Below are positions 51,512 to 61,141 of a stretch of 64,000 nt of DNA, in pieces. The position numbers and the translations under genes are program-made. The stretch's first letter is position 1; each line of letters opens with the position of its first letter. The notes beneath the pieces were generated by a model. That model searched no databases and had not been told where the DNA came from. It saw nothing but the letters and a program-made list of their open reading frames with translations. The DNA comes from Litorihabitans aurantiacus (lineage in GTDB: Bacteria; Actinomycetota; Actinomycetes; Actinomycetales; Beutenbergiaceae), in NCBI RefSeq assembly GCF_030161595.1, contig NZ_BSUM01000001.1, positions 1,984,001 through 2,048,000 of the forward strand, in the 5' to 3' direction.

Positions 51512-52021
51512 TCAGCGGACGCGGGGGCCGGCCTCGGCCCCGTCGGGCGAGGACGCGTCGTCCTCGGGCAGGTGGACGTCGCCGACGGCGATGTTGACCT
51601 CGATCACGCGCAGACCCGTCATGCGCTCGATCGCGCTGACGACGGACCGGCGCACCTGGTGCGCGACGTCGGCGATCGGGACGCCGTACTCCGCGACGAT
51701 CTCGAGGTCGACGGCGGCCTCCTCGGCCCCCACCTCGACGCGGACGCCCTGCGAGAAGTTCGTGGTGCCGCCCGGGATACGCTCCCGCAGCGAGCTGAGA
51801 GCGCGCGCCGCACCGCCTCCCCCGACGGCGTGGACGCCGGCGACGTCACGCGCCGCGAGGCCCGCGATCTTGCTGACGACGCCCTCGGCGATCGTCGTGG
51901 TCCCGCCGCTGGAGGCGAGGGCCGACGGCGGCGTCGACGCCGCGGGTGTCGACGTCGTCGTGCGGGCGGACGCGGCCTCGGTGCCCGCTCCGTCCGCGGC
52001 GCTGCTGGTGGACTCGCTCAT
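51512..52021 (-). CDS. Asp23/Gls24 family envelope-stress protein
   Basis: A 169-residue protein, the clearest Asp23/Gls24 member here. After a Ser/Thr/Ala-rich start comes TTTIAEGVVSKIAGLAARDV, AGVHAVGGGG, then VEVGAEEAAVDLEIVAEYGV, VAHQVRRSVVSAIERMTGLR and VIEVNIAVGDVHLPED. Family members in Firmicutes coat the inner face of the membrane through AmaP; the same partnership is inferred here. First gene of a six-gene leftward cluster. Confidence 0.88.
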   Translation of the reverse strand: MSESTSSAADGAGTEAASARTTTSTPAASTPPSALASSGGTTTIAEGVVSKIAGLAARDVAGVHAVGGGGAARALSSLRERIPGGTTNFSQGVRVEVGAEEAAVDLEIVAEYGVPIADVAHQVRRSVVSAIERMTGLRVIEVNIAVGDVHLPEDDASSPDGAEAGPRVR

Positions 52022-52143
52022 GCCGGTCTCCGTTCCCCTGCGGTCCGGGACGCTCCGGGCCGTTCGAGACTCACCCTACGACCGTGAGCGCGCGACCGTC
52101 CGGATAGGTTGGGAGGAGATCCCGACGAGCGCCCGGAGCGACC

Positions 52144-52566
52144 ATGGACGAGCACTCCCCCGCCGCACCGCGGCTCACCGCCGACGGCCTCGCCTCGGTG
52201 ACCGAGCGGCACCTCGCGACGCTCTCGACGCTGGGGCCGACCGGCCTCCTGCACGTCGTCGCCGTGGGCTTCACCTGGCACGGCGGCGTCGTCCGGGTGA
52301 TCACGCGCGAGGGCAGCCAGAAGGTCCGCAACATCGAGCGCGATCCGCTCGCGACCGTGGCACAGGTCGCCGGACCGCAGTGGCTCAGCTTCGCCGGGCA
52401 CGCCCGGGTGGTGCGTGACGCGGACTCGGTCGCGCTCGCCGTCGACCTCTACGCCCGGCGCTACCGGCAACCGCAGCCGAATCCCCAGCGCGTGGCGATC
52501 GAGCTCGTGCCCTCGCGGATCATGGGCTCGCGCGGGCTCGTGGTCACCGGCTCGGCACTGCGCTGA
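52144..52566 (+). CDS. PPOX-class flavin/F420-dependent protein
   Basis: A 140-residue split-barrel protein. HLATLSTLGPTGLLHVVAVG, VVRVITREGSQKVRNIERDP and PNPQRVAIELVPSRIMGSRG match the small Rv1155-like group of pyridoxamine-phosphate-oxidase-fold proteins that bind F420 or FMN. The substrate is unknown. It faces the GH20 gene tail to tail with a terminator in between. Confidence 0.75.
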   Translation: MDEHSPAAPRLTADGLASVTERHLATLSTLGPTGLLHVVAVGFTWHGGVVRVITREGSQKVRNIERDPLATVAQVAGPQWLSFAGHARVVRDADSVALAVDLYARRYRQPQPNPQRVAIELVPSRIMGSRGLVVTGSALR

Positions 52567-52578
52567 CACCGGCCCGAG

Positions 52579-52622
52579 CACGGTGGTGGCCCGCCCCGTC
52601 CCCGGGCCGGGCCACCACCGTG
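52579..52622. terminator. Bidirectional hairpin between convergent genes
   Basis: A 15-bp perfect stem (52579-52593 with 52608-52622) and 14-base loop lie between the rightward PPOX gene and the leftward GH20 gene. Confidence 0.8.
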
Positions 52623-52638
52623 GCGGCGCTACCTCACC

Positions 52639-55532
52639 TCACGAGCGACCGGCGCGCACCCGCCGCCTCAGCATCACCCCGGCCGCGGTGAGCACGGCGG
52701 CGACCAGCGCGAGGATGACGGGAGCGGTCGCACCCGTCGCGGCGAGCCCGCCACCGCCCCGGTGCGTCGGCTGCTCGCCGGGTGCCGCTCCCGGCGACGT
52801 GGCCGTGACGGTCGGAGCGGGGTCGCTCGGCTCGTCGGACGGGGGCTCCGACCCGGTCGGCTCGGGCGTGGGCGGGTCGCTCGGCGGCGCCGCGTCGTCG
52901 GCCAGGTAGGTGAAGGTGCCCGCCGTCACCGTGCCGTCGGGGTGGGCCAGCGTGACGGACGCCCCACCTGCGACGCCCGGCGGGCTGACGACCCGGAGCG
53001 TGCGATCGTCCACCACCTCGAACTCGCTCGCGGCCACGCCGCCGAACGAGACGGTCGTGACCGCGGTGAGGGAACGGCCGACGATCGTGAGCTCGGTCCC
53101 GCCCGCCGTCGGCCCGTGGCCATCGACCGGCGCGGCCACCTCGGGGGCAGGACGCCGAAACCCGGCAGCGGGGCGTCGACGGGAGCCACGGCGGGCTGGC
53201 ACGCGGGCTCGGGGGCACCGTTCTCGTGCTGCTCCCGGACCTCGTCGCCGCTCAGCTCCTGCGCGTAGACCCGGGCGTCCGCCCAGGTGAGACCGGTGTC
53301 GCCGATCCTGCTCTGCGGCAGGGACACAGCGGCGTCGACGGACGCGACGGGTGCGCCGTCGACGTAGAGCGTCAGCCCCGCGTCGCCGTGCGTCACGGTC
53401 AGGTCCACCCAGGCGCCCGTCGGGATGCTCGCGCCGAGCAGGTGCTCACCACCCGGACCGACCACGGTCAGACCGTCCGGGCCGAGCGTCAGACTGCCGT
53501 CGGGCAGGCCGGCGATGCTCCCGTCCGGCCGGAGCGCGGGGTAGCCGGCCATGCTTCCGAGGAGCCGGCGCACCTGGGCGTCGTCACGCCGCAGCGTGGC
53601 GCTGAACGACCAGTCGCCGGTGAGGTCCGGTGCCCCCAGGAACCAGAACGTCCCGCCCTGCACCGGACCCTGGTCGGGGTCGGTCGTCCGGGCCGGTGCC
53701 GCGTTCAGCTTCGTCATGCCGCTGAGACCACACGTCTCCACCAGTGCCCTGCGGTGGTTCGGACCGTGCGCGTCGTGGAGACCGGGAGGGAACGAGGCCT
53801 CGGCGAACTGCCAGGCGTGCACGGGACGTGCGTCCGTCGTCGCCGTCGGCTCGACCTCGCCGACGTAGAACGGTGCCGGTCCCACCCGCGGGAGCAGCTC
53901 CCCCGTGAAGCTCGCGAAGTCGCGCTCCCCCGGCTCGAGGTTCCAGCTGCGCTCCGCGGTGGCGGCGCGGGGACCGTACGCCATCGACTCGAAGAACTGG
54001 CCCTGGGCCCAGCCGTGGTCGTCGCCCCAGGTGTGCATCCCGAAACCGAGCACGTTGTCGTCCGACGACCCGTAGCCGCGCGAGTCGCGGTAGATTTTCG
54101 CGGGATTCGTGCCGTAGCTCCCCGGCACCAGGTAGTAGTCGTCGCTGTGACCCATGATGCGGTCGTAGGGGCGAAGCGCGGGCCTGTTCTCGTCACCGGT
54201 CCAGACCTGGACGATCACGTCGTCGTCGACGATCAGCGGCCGGCCCGCGGGCCAGCTGTTGTCGAAACCGCTGTAGACGACCGTCCGCTTCCCCATGCCC
54301 TTCAGGTGACCGTTCAGCTGGTTGATCAGCGTCTGCTCGATGCCCGAGACCGACCGGAGATTCGGGTCCGCCTGCTCGGCCATCCACGTCTGGAGCGCCG
54401 GGCACTCCGGGATGCGCGGCGGCACCTCGTCGCCGCCGATGTGTACCCACGGCGAGTCGAACCACGGCACGAACTCGTCGAGGGTCTCCCGGGCGTTGTC
54501 GAGACCCTTGGGGTTCATGAAGTTCATCGTGAAGTCGGACGTCAGGTGCGGGTAGGAGTACTCGTCACCGCAGGTGTTCTCCGGCGTCGCTCCCGTGTCG
54601 CGCTCGCCGAAGCCGGGTTCGACCTCGATCGGGCCGTCTCCCATGCCGATGTGGAAGTAGGCGGCGCGGTGCGACAGGTGGGCCGGGAACTCGAACGCCG
54701 GCACGACCGTCACGCCGTTCTCCCGCCCCACGCGGACGATCTCCGCGATCTCCGCCTCGTCGTAGCTGAACTCCGGCTCCGCCAGGCCCGGGTAGCGGGG
54801 GCTGTCGAGGCGGAAGTACTCGGCGTCGTCCATGTGGAAGATCAGGACGTTCTGCTTCAACCACCCCATCTGCCGGATGACGTCCTCGACCTCGCGCACG
54901 GTCCAGTACTCGCGCGAGACGTCCAGCGTGTAGGGCCGCACCGCGGTGTCCGGCACGTCGACACCCGCTCCGTTGCCGATCTCGCGGAGCTCGGGGTCGC
55001 TTCGGAGCGCCTGCAGCAGCGTCCGCCCGCCGTAGTAGAGGCCGCTCGCCGAACCGGCGACGACCGAGATCCGGTCACCCGTCACCTCGAGGCGGTAGCC
55101 CTCGCTCCCGAGAGCGCCGTCCTGCACCGCCGCCGGATCCAGCCGCAGCCCGATGTCGCCCGGTCCGGCCTCGCCGGTCCCGACCGGCAGGTCCAGGTCG
55201 GTCACCTCGCGCAGGTCACGACTCAGCCCCTGCGCGGCTCCCGAGACGGTCATCGGGCCCAGGAGGATGTCGGAACCGCCCTCGACCGAGGTGAGGTCGG
55301 CCTGCTCCTGCGGCACCACGATGCGCCAGGACTCGTCGAGCACCGTGGTCCCGGCGACGGCCTCCCACCCGGCCACCTGCGGGATGGTCGCGTCCGCGAG
55401 GGACGGGGGTGGTGCGCCGTCCGCCGGCGCGGCGCTCGCGCCGGCTGCCGCGAGTCCGAGCGCACCGACGAGTCCGACGGCGGTCACCACCGCCGTCGCC
55501 GTGCGCATCCGTGTACGTGAGTGTCCAGTCAT
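52639..55532 (-). CDS. Cell-wall-anchored GH20 beta-N-acetylhexosaminidase (one frame break)
   Basis: About 964 residues. A signal peptide (RTATAVVTAVGLVGALGLAA) leads into a GH20b domain and then the GH20 barrel, with WVHIGGDEVPP holding the catalytic Asp-Glu pair at about residue 370. A LamG-like sheet domain follows (TLYVDGAPVASVDAAVSL), then an IPT/TIG domain (HGPTAGGTELTIVGRSLTAV). The end is a Pro/Thr/Ser stalk, LAATG, a hydrophobic helix and RRRVRAG, a class E type sortase signal. The frame breaks in a run of five G at 53143-53147, between LamG and IPT; six restores VLPPEVAAPVDG. It would release terminal GlcNAc or GalNAc from glycans at the cell surface. Confidence 0.88.
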
Positions 55533-55693
55533 GAAGCATCCATCTCCGACGTCGCCCGTTCGTCCGATGCCCCGGGACGTCCGTTGTCCTGGGGGCCATG
55601 CACCGCCGATGCTAACAGGTGCGTCTTTCGAGCACGTTGCCGTCACTGCACGTCACTCTCGGGAGGGATCCGACGTCCGATCGCCGGGCGCGA

Positions 55694-55726
55694 CGAAGGC
55701 CCACCCCGGAACGGGGTGGGCCTTCG
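55694..55726 (-). terminator. Terminator of ssrA
   Basis: A 15-bp perfect stem (55694-55708 with 55712-55726) and loop GAA, about 20 bp past the tmRNA 3' end. Confidence 0.85.
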
Positions 55727-55743
55727 CGTTCGTGCTCACGGGG

Positions 55744-56109
55744 TGGAGGTGGCGGGAATCGAACCCGCGTCCGACGGTGTGGAACCAGGGCTTCTCCGAG
55801 TGCAGTCAGCTGCTGTTCTGCTCGGCTCCGGTCGTGTCGCTGACAACCGACCGACGAGCCCAGTCAACTAGAAGTCCCCGCAGCCCCGTTGACGAAGGCT
55901 ACGAGCAGTGGCTCTCTTGGTGACGCCGGCAACCCGGTCGAGAGCACCCCGGGACCGACGGACTTCTACGCTCGCTCAGGCGGCGAGGGCGAAGTCGGTG
56001 CGCTTGGAATCGGCACCTATGGGTTTGCACGGATCGTTGACGAGATGACCGTGCGTCCTCGACTCGCTTCCCCTGGTTGAACGGCCGTCGTCGAAACCGT
56101 TCACCCCCG
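55744..56109 (-). ncRNA. ssrA: tmRNA
   Basis: One-piece transfer-messenger RNA of about 366 nt. The 5' end GGGGGTGAACGG pairs with the 3' CACCTCC, and the T arm is GCGGGTTCGATTCCCGC. The tag frame runs from 56014 to 55976 and encodes ADSKRTDFALAA then TGA, a typical actinobacterial proteolysis tag with the ALAA end recognised by Clp. CCA is not encoded. It works with SmpB, encoded at 59767-60285 on the same strand, to rescue stalled ribosomes. Confidence 0.97.
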
Positions 56110-56171
56110 TGTTCTGTTGTCAAGCAGTCGTGCACCCCCATGCTACCGGTGCAGCGACCGGCGCCGCACGG

Positions 56172-57245
56172 TTATTCCGCCGCCTGCTCCAGCGCCTGCG
56201 CCACCAGCGGACGCACCTGCGTCCCGAGCCGCTCGATCGCCCGCAGCTGCTCGACCTGGGGGACGCCCGCGAGGTCCATCTGGAAGATCTGGCGCGTGTG
56301 CCCGATCGCACGGTGGGCGCGCACGATCTTGTCGGCCACCTCGCGCGCGCTCCCGACGGCGTAGGCCCCGTCGGGCGCCGCCGTCGCGTCGAACGTGATG
56401 CGGTTGGGCGGGGCGAACCCGCGCTCGCGCGAGATCGCCGTCATGCTGCGCAGCCAGTACGGGTAGAACGTCTCGCGCGCCGAGCGCGCGTCCTCGCCCA
56501 CGAACCCGAAGCCGGACAGGGTGACGGCGGGCCGGGACGCGCCGTCGGCGTGCCCTACGCCTCGGCGCGGTGCGAACTCGCTGCGGTAGAGGTCCGCGAG
56601 CGGCGCGAACTGGGCCGGGCGGCCGCCGATGACGGCGTAGTTGACCGGCAGCCCGAGGCGCGCGGCGCGCACCGACGAGGCCGGGTTCCCACCCGTCGCG
56701 ACGGCGAGGTTGAGGCGGCGGCCGCGGCCCGCGACGTCGGCGGGGCGGGGAAGGACGACGGCGCCGGTCAGCTCCGGCCGGAAGCGGCCGCGCCACGTCA
56801 CGGCGGCGTCGCGGGCGCCGGCGTCGTCGAGAGCGAGAAGGAGGCCCAGCTTCTCCTCGTACAGCGCGTCGTAGTCCCCCAGGTCCGCACCGAACAGCGG
56901 GTAGGACTCGATGAACGAGCCGCGCCCGGCCAGCAGCTCGACCCGACCGTCCGAGAAGGCGTCCATCGTCGCGAACTGCTGGTAGGTGCGCACCGGGTCC
57001 TCGGTGGACAGCACCGTCACGGCGCTGCCGATGCGGATGCGGCTGGTCTGCGCCAGCAGCGCCGAGATGACGGTCGCGGGCGAGCTGATCGCGTACTCCG
57101 GCCGGTGGTGCTCACCGATGCCGACGTAGTCGAGGCCCACCTCCTCGGCCAGCCGTGCGCGCTCGGCGACGTCGCGCAGCGTGCGCCCCGCGTCGTCGCC
57201 CTCGCCGATGTCACCGAACGTGTAGATCCCGAGCTCCATGTCCAT
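56172..57245 (-). CDS. LLM-class flavin-dependent oxidoreductase
   Basis: About 357 residues of the luciferase-like monooxygenase family. MELGIYTFGDIGEGDDAGRT starts the barrel; GLDYVGIGEHHRPEYAISSP, RIGSAVTVLSTEDPVRTYQQ, FATMDAFSDGRVELLAGRGS and LAVATGGNPASSVRAARLGL follow. It uses reduced FMN or F420; the substrate is unknown. Two in-frame ATGs (57245, 57239) lie inside a long dyad with no clear ribosome site, so I cannot say which is used. Confidence 0.82.
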   Translation of the reverse strand: MDMELGIYTFGDIGEGDDAGRTLRDVAERARLAEEVGLDYVGIGEHHRPEYAISSPATVISALLAQTSRIRIGSAVTVLSTEDPVRTYQQFATMDAFSDGRVELLAGRGSFIESYPLFGADLGDYDALYEEKLGLLLALDDAGARDAAVTWRGRFRPELTGAVVLPRPADVAGRGRRLNLAVATGGNPASSVRAARLGLPVNYAVIGGRPAQFAPLADLYRSEFAPRRGVGHADGASRPAVTLSGFGFVGEDARSARETFYPYWLRSMTAISRERGFAPPNRITFDATAAPDGAYAVGSAREVADKIVRAHRAIGHTRQIFQMDLAGVPQVEQLRAIERLGTQVRPLVAQALEQAAE

Positions 57246-57266
57246 CCGAACGCATGGAGCTCGGGA
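57227..57266. promoter_or_regulatory. Long inverted repeat over the LLM gene start
   Basis: Two perfect 14-bp arms (57227-57240 and 57253-57266) flank a 12-bp spacer. One arm contains the ATG at 57239 and the first codons. As RNA it would fold into a stem that hides the start; as DNA it could be an operator. It lies about 20 bp past the DoxX stop. Confidence 0.65.
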
Positions 57267-57286
57267 ACTGTTCCTCCTCGCGGCGG

Positions 57287-57697
57287 CTACTTCTTCCGGC
57301 GGTTGTCCAGCAGGAGCGAGAGCCCGGCGCCGAGCATGAAGACGTCCTTGGCGATGCCGACGCCGTCCGGCGTCGGGCGCACACCGTCCTTCGTGAGGCC
57401 GGGGGTCTTGTGGTACATCCACAGCAGCGCGCCGGAGAAGGCCGTCAGACCGAGACCGGCGACCACGCGCGGGACGAACGGCGCGAGGATCGCGGCACCG
57501 AGGGCGGTCTCACCGATCGCGAGCAGCTTGCCGAACTCCTCGGGCCTCATGTCCTTCAGCTGCGGGAACGCGTTGCCGGCCATCGCCTGCAGGCCCGCGG
57601 CGGACTCCGCGTCGAGCGAGAACTTCCCGATGCCGGAGTTGAGGATGAACGCGCCGGACGTGAGGCGCAGGGGAAGACGGTGCAGGGCGGCGGACAC
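57287..57697 (-). CDS. DoxX-like membrane protein
   Basis: A 136-residue protein with four hydrophobic segments. LRLTSGAFILNSGIGKF is the first DoxX helix, and GKLLAIGETALGAAILAPFV, VAGLGLTAFSGALLWMY and DVFMLGAGLSLLLDN follow. DoxX relatives are quinone-linked or redox-related in some species, with no clear role here. I use GTG 57697, which has GGAGG six bases upstream, rather than the GTG at 57745. Confidence 0.75.
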   Translation of the reverse strand: MSAALHRLPLRLTSGAFILNSGIGKFSLDAESAAGLQAMAGNAFPQLKDMRPEEFGKLLAIGETALGAAILAPFVPRVVAGLGLTAFSGALLWMYHKTPGLTKDGVRPTPDGVGIAKDVFMLGAGLSLLLDNRRKK

Positions 57698-57816
57698 GGG
57701 TGCCTCCAGGTCATCGGGTGCGAGGTCGACGCCGGCGGGTGCCACCGGCGGTCGCGTTCCACCTTACGACCGCTCACCCGCCCGGGGAGGTCCGGGCGCC
57801 GTCGGAGCCCCGCCTC

Positions 57817-59702
57817 CTACCAGCTGCCCCCGCCACCGCCGCTCACGCCGCCGCCGACCGACGGCGAGTAGCTCCCGCCACCCGAACCCGTCGAGAGCGC
57901 GACGCTCGAGGTGCCCAGGTCGGTCGTGACCTGCCCGAGGGAGCTCGAGAACGACGCGGGCGTGAACAGGAACGGGTAGCCGGGGTGGGCGGGCGTGAGG
58001 TACCAGCCGGGCTGGCTCAGCTCACCGCGCTCGAAGGCTCCGGCGAAGACGCGCGTCCAGTCCTCCTCCAGCCGGAGCGCGACGGCGTAGGGCAGGTAGG
58101 TCTCGTACACGGACGGGAGCAGCCGCTCGCGCCCCTGCGGCCACCGGGGCTCGTCACCGCTGACGTCGCGCAGGTAGCGCTCGAACGCGTGCGCCTGACG
58201 TGTCAGCTCGCTCCCGCGCGCGGTCCGCGAGGGCATCGACGGCGCCACGCAGGCGGTCACCGCACCCACGAGCGCGACGGCGAGGCCCACCAGCCCCCAC
58301 CCGACCGTCAGGGCCAGCACGAGCGCGAGGACCAGCCCCCGAACAGCAGGCCGAACCCGCCCAGCAGCCAGCGCGCCCGGACGCGTCGCGGACTCCCGGC
58401 GAACCAGCCCTGCTGCGTGACGGCGTCGTCCAGGCCGTGCGCGGCCGACTCGACAGCCTTCGCGACCTCCTGAGCCCGCTCGCTCAGCACGATCTCGTCA
58501 GCGCCGTCGAAGATCGCCTCGACGAGCTCGCGCTCGTAGGGGCGCAGGTCGTGCGCCCCGGGCACGCGAATCAGGTGCAGGTCGTGGTCGATCTCCGAGA
58601 GGTCGGCGGGCTCGTCGTCGGTTGCGTCGCCAGGGGTGTCGTCGGTCGTCTCGTCGTCGTCGAGCACCACCTCGAGGTGCAGCACGCCGCGCACCGCCAG
58701 GTCGAGCAGGACCGCCACGACGTCGTGGTGCTGCGCGCGCTCGTCGATCAGCGTGCCGAACTCCCCGGGCGGGACGTCCGCGGGCGGCTCCGTGGCGAAG
58801 CCCTCCGGCACGCCGTCGGTGCCGCTCGTCGGGGCGCCCGTCGTGGCGGCCGGGGAGTCGTCGTCGCGGCGCCGGTGCCGCGCCACGGCGAGCGCGGCCA
58901 CGCCACCCACGACGGCGGCGCCGCCGATCCCACCGGTCGCCGGGGTCACACCGAAGGTGTTGCCCCACGTGCGGCGGGGCTCGTAGCGGACCTCGGCGTC
59001 CGGGAACGTCCCGGCGGGGTACTCGACGGCGATGGTCAGTCCCTGCCCCGGCTCGAGGGCGTCCTGCGTGGCGGTCGTCGACGTGCCCGAGGACGCGGCC
59101 GAGCTCGCGCACGGCCGCGTCGAGCCCACACCGCCCGCCACGCAGCGCGCCGAGGTCGCCCCGGCCGGCGCCTCGATGCTGACGCTGACGTCGCGCATCG
59201 GGAGCTCCCACCCGAGCCCGACGGCGTTCCAGACCAGCGCGTCCGGCGCACCGGGGCCCTCGCTCGGCGCCGCGAGTCCCTCGATCCGGTAGGTGACCGT
59301 ATAGCTCTGGACGCCGCTGATCTCCACGTCCTCGTCGCCGATGCGCACGACGACGCCGCCGTCCTCCCGCTCCACGAGCAGGTCGGTGGGGGCGCCGGTG
59401 TCGCTCGTGACGGCGATGTCGCCGACCGGGGTCAGGCGGTAGCGGTCGGGGTCGCCCTCGATCTCCTGCCGCTCGACGATCGAGACGAACGGCCCGTGGG
59501 CCTCGTCGTCCGACCCGAGGTCCAGGTCGAGGTCGACCGTGACGTCCGCCCCGCCGCCTGGGTCCACGACGGCCTCGACCGCGTAGCGGGAGATCGTGTG
59601 CTCGTCGGAGTCGGGCTCGGCGTGGGCCGCGGCGGCCGGTGCAGCGACCAGGAGCGCCGCCACCCCCGCGACGGACAGTGGACGGCGGATCGGTGTGGCC
59701 AT
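57817..59702 (-). CDS. DUF2207 membrane protein (one frame break)
   Basis: About 628 residues. A signal peptide (VAGVAALLVAAPAAAAHA) is followed by an extracytoplasmic beta domain (ISRYAVEAVVDPGGGADVTV, SYTVTYRIEGL, WNAVGLGWELPMRDVSVSIE) and a membrane helix near residue 265. A cytoplasmic part with ALLDLAVRGVLHLEVVLDDD follows, and further helices near the end. The tail is Gly/Ser-rich and ends GGGGGSW, common in the family. The frame breaks in a run of five C at 58336-58340; six joins GGFGLLFGG to LVLALVLALTVGWG. Function unknown. Confidence 0.82.
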
Positions 59703-59766
59703 GGCGGTGCTCCCCGGGTCGACCTGCTGGTCGTGTCGTGTCGGTCTCGTCGTCTCGCGACGGGCG

Positions 59767-60285
59767 TCAGGCCAGCTCGCGCTGGCGCATGGCGCGGGTC
59801 GCCTCGCGCATGTCCTGCTTCTCGCGGAGCGTCTGCCGCTTGTCGTACTCCTTCTTCCCGCGGGCGAGCGCGATCTCGACCTTGGCGTAGCTGCCGAGGA
59901 AGTACAGCTCGAGCGGCACGATAGTGAAGCCCTTCTCGCCGATCTTGCCCGAGAGCTTGTCGATCTCGGCCCGGTGCAGGAGGAGCTTGCGCTTGCGGCG
60001 CGGCGCGTGGTTGGTCCAGGTGCCCTCGGCGTACTCGGCGATGTGCACGCCCTCGAGCCAGGCCTCGCCGCGGTCGATGAGCACGAAGCCGTCCACCAGC
60101 GAGGCCCGCCCGGCGCGCAGCGACTTGACCTCGGTCCCCGTCAGGGCGACGCCCGCCTCGAACGTCGCGTCGATGTGGTAGTCGTAGCGGGCCTTCTTGT
60201 TGCGGGCGACGACGACCTTGGCCGGGCGGTCACCCTTGGCGGCGGCCGCGCGCGCCGCACGCTCGGCGTTCTTCATCCGGGACAT
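59767..60285 (-). CDS. smpB: SsrA-binding protein SmpB
   Basis: A 172-residue partner of tmRNA that fills the decoding site in trans-translation. [60 protein letters not shown] and the basic C-terminal [20 protein letters not shown] tail that enters the mRNA channel are all present. The ATG lies eight bases after a TAGGCT box without a clear ribosome site. It follows ftsX in the usual order. Confidence 0.96.
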   Translation of the reverse strand: MSRMKNAERAARAAAAKGDRPAKVVVARNKKARYDYHIDATFEAGVALTGTEVKSLRAGRASLVDGFVLIDRGEAWLEGVHIAEYAEGTWTNHAPRRKRKLLLHRAEIDKLSGKIGEKGFTIVPLELYFLGSYAKVEIALARGKKEYDKRQTLREKQDMREATRAMRQRELA

Positions 60286-60345
60286 GGTCAGCCAGCCTAG
60301 TCGCGCGACCCGGGTGGGGCACGGGGATTGTCCCGGCGGGCGGCG

Positions 60346-61113
60346 TCAGGGTGCGGGCGTCACCGAGCCGCTCGGACCGGCCGCCCCCGTCGAGCCCTGC
60401 ATGTTCGTGATGCGACCGGCGTCGTCGAACGTGATCGTGAGGGCGCCGTCGGGCAGCACGAGGTGGCTGCCGTCCCACCCGAGGTCGCGCAGGGTCGCGT
60501 AGCTCGAGACCGCGCGGCGATGGTCGGTGAGCACGCCGGAGGCCAGCGCCTCCGAGATCAGCCGCGTCACGCGCGGGAACGAGGCGGCCGGGAGCGTGAG
60601 CCCCTCCAGCAGCATCATCACGCGGGTCCCGCCGCTGACCTCGCCGGAGTAGGCGAACCACGTGTTCGAGGCGATCGCCGCGGCGCGGGTGAGGTCCCAC
60701 GCGAGCCTGGCGCCCGGGGTGACCTGCTCGCCGTCGGCATCCGCTCCGGCGGTGTCGCCCTCCGGGTCGAACGGCACCTCGCCGGCCGTCAGCTCGGGGA
60801 TCCCGTACGTCTCGCCCAGGGTGCGCGCCGCCTCGGCCGCGCGCAGGACCTGCGGCGAGTACCCCGAGGGGTTGGCCCAGCCCCACAGCCACGACCGCGG
60901 CCCGGGGGCCGCCGAGCCGATGAGCTGCACGGGGTAGCTGACGCTCGCACCCTCGCCGTCGTCCGGCTGCGACGTGAACGAGAACGTCCCCGCGGCCAGG
61001 TCCACACCCCACCGGGCGTGACCGCCGTGGAGGTCCGTCAGGTGCAGCTGCGCCTCCTGGGCCAGAAGCGCGGAGTCGTCGACGAGGGCGGTCAGACCTG
61101 GCGAGCGCTGCAC
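60346..61113 (-). CDS. DUF6882 protein
   Basis: A 255-residue protein. LVDDSALLAQEAQLHLTDLH starts it; the family mark WLWGWANPSGYSPQVLRAAE and later IASNTWFAYSGEVSGGTRVM are clear. No signal peptide or membrane helix. The GTG has AGGAG upstream. It sits between the M23 hydrolase and smpB, an unusual passenger in this cluster; function unknown. Confidence 0.75.
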   Translation of the reverse strand: MQRSPGLTALVDDSALLAQEAQLHLTDLHGGHARWGVDLAAGTFSFTSQPDDGEGASVSYPVQLIGSAAPGPRSWLWGWANPSGYSPQVLRAAEAARTLGETYGIPELTAGEVPFDPEGDTAGADADGEQVTPGARLAWDLTRAAAIASNTWFAYSGEVSGGTRVMMLLEGLTLPAASFPRVTRLISEALASGVLTDHRRAVSSYATLRDLGWDGSHLVLPDGALTITFDDAGRITNMQGSTGAAGPSGSVTPAP

Positions 61114-61141
61114 GGTGACTCCTGTCGTGGAACGGGTGAGG

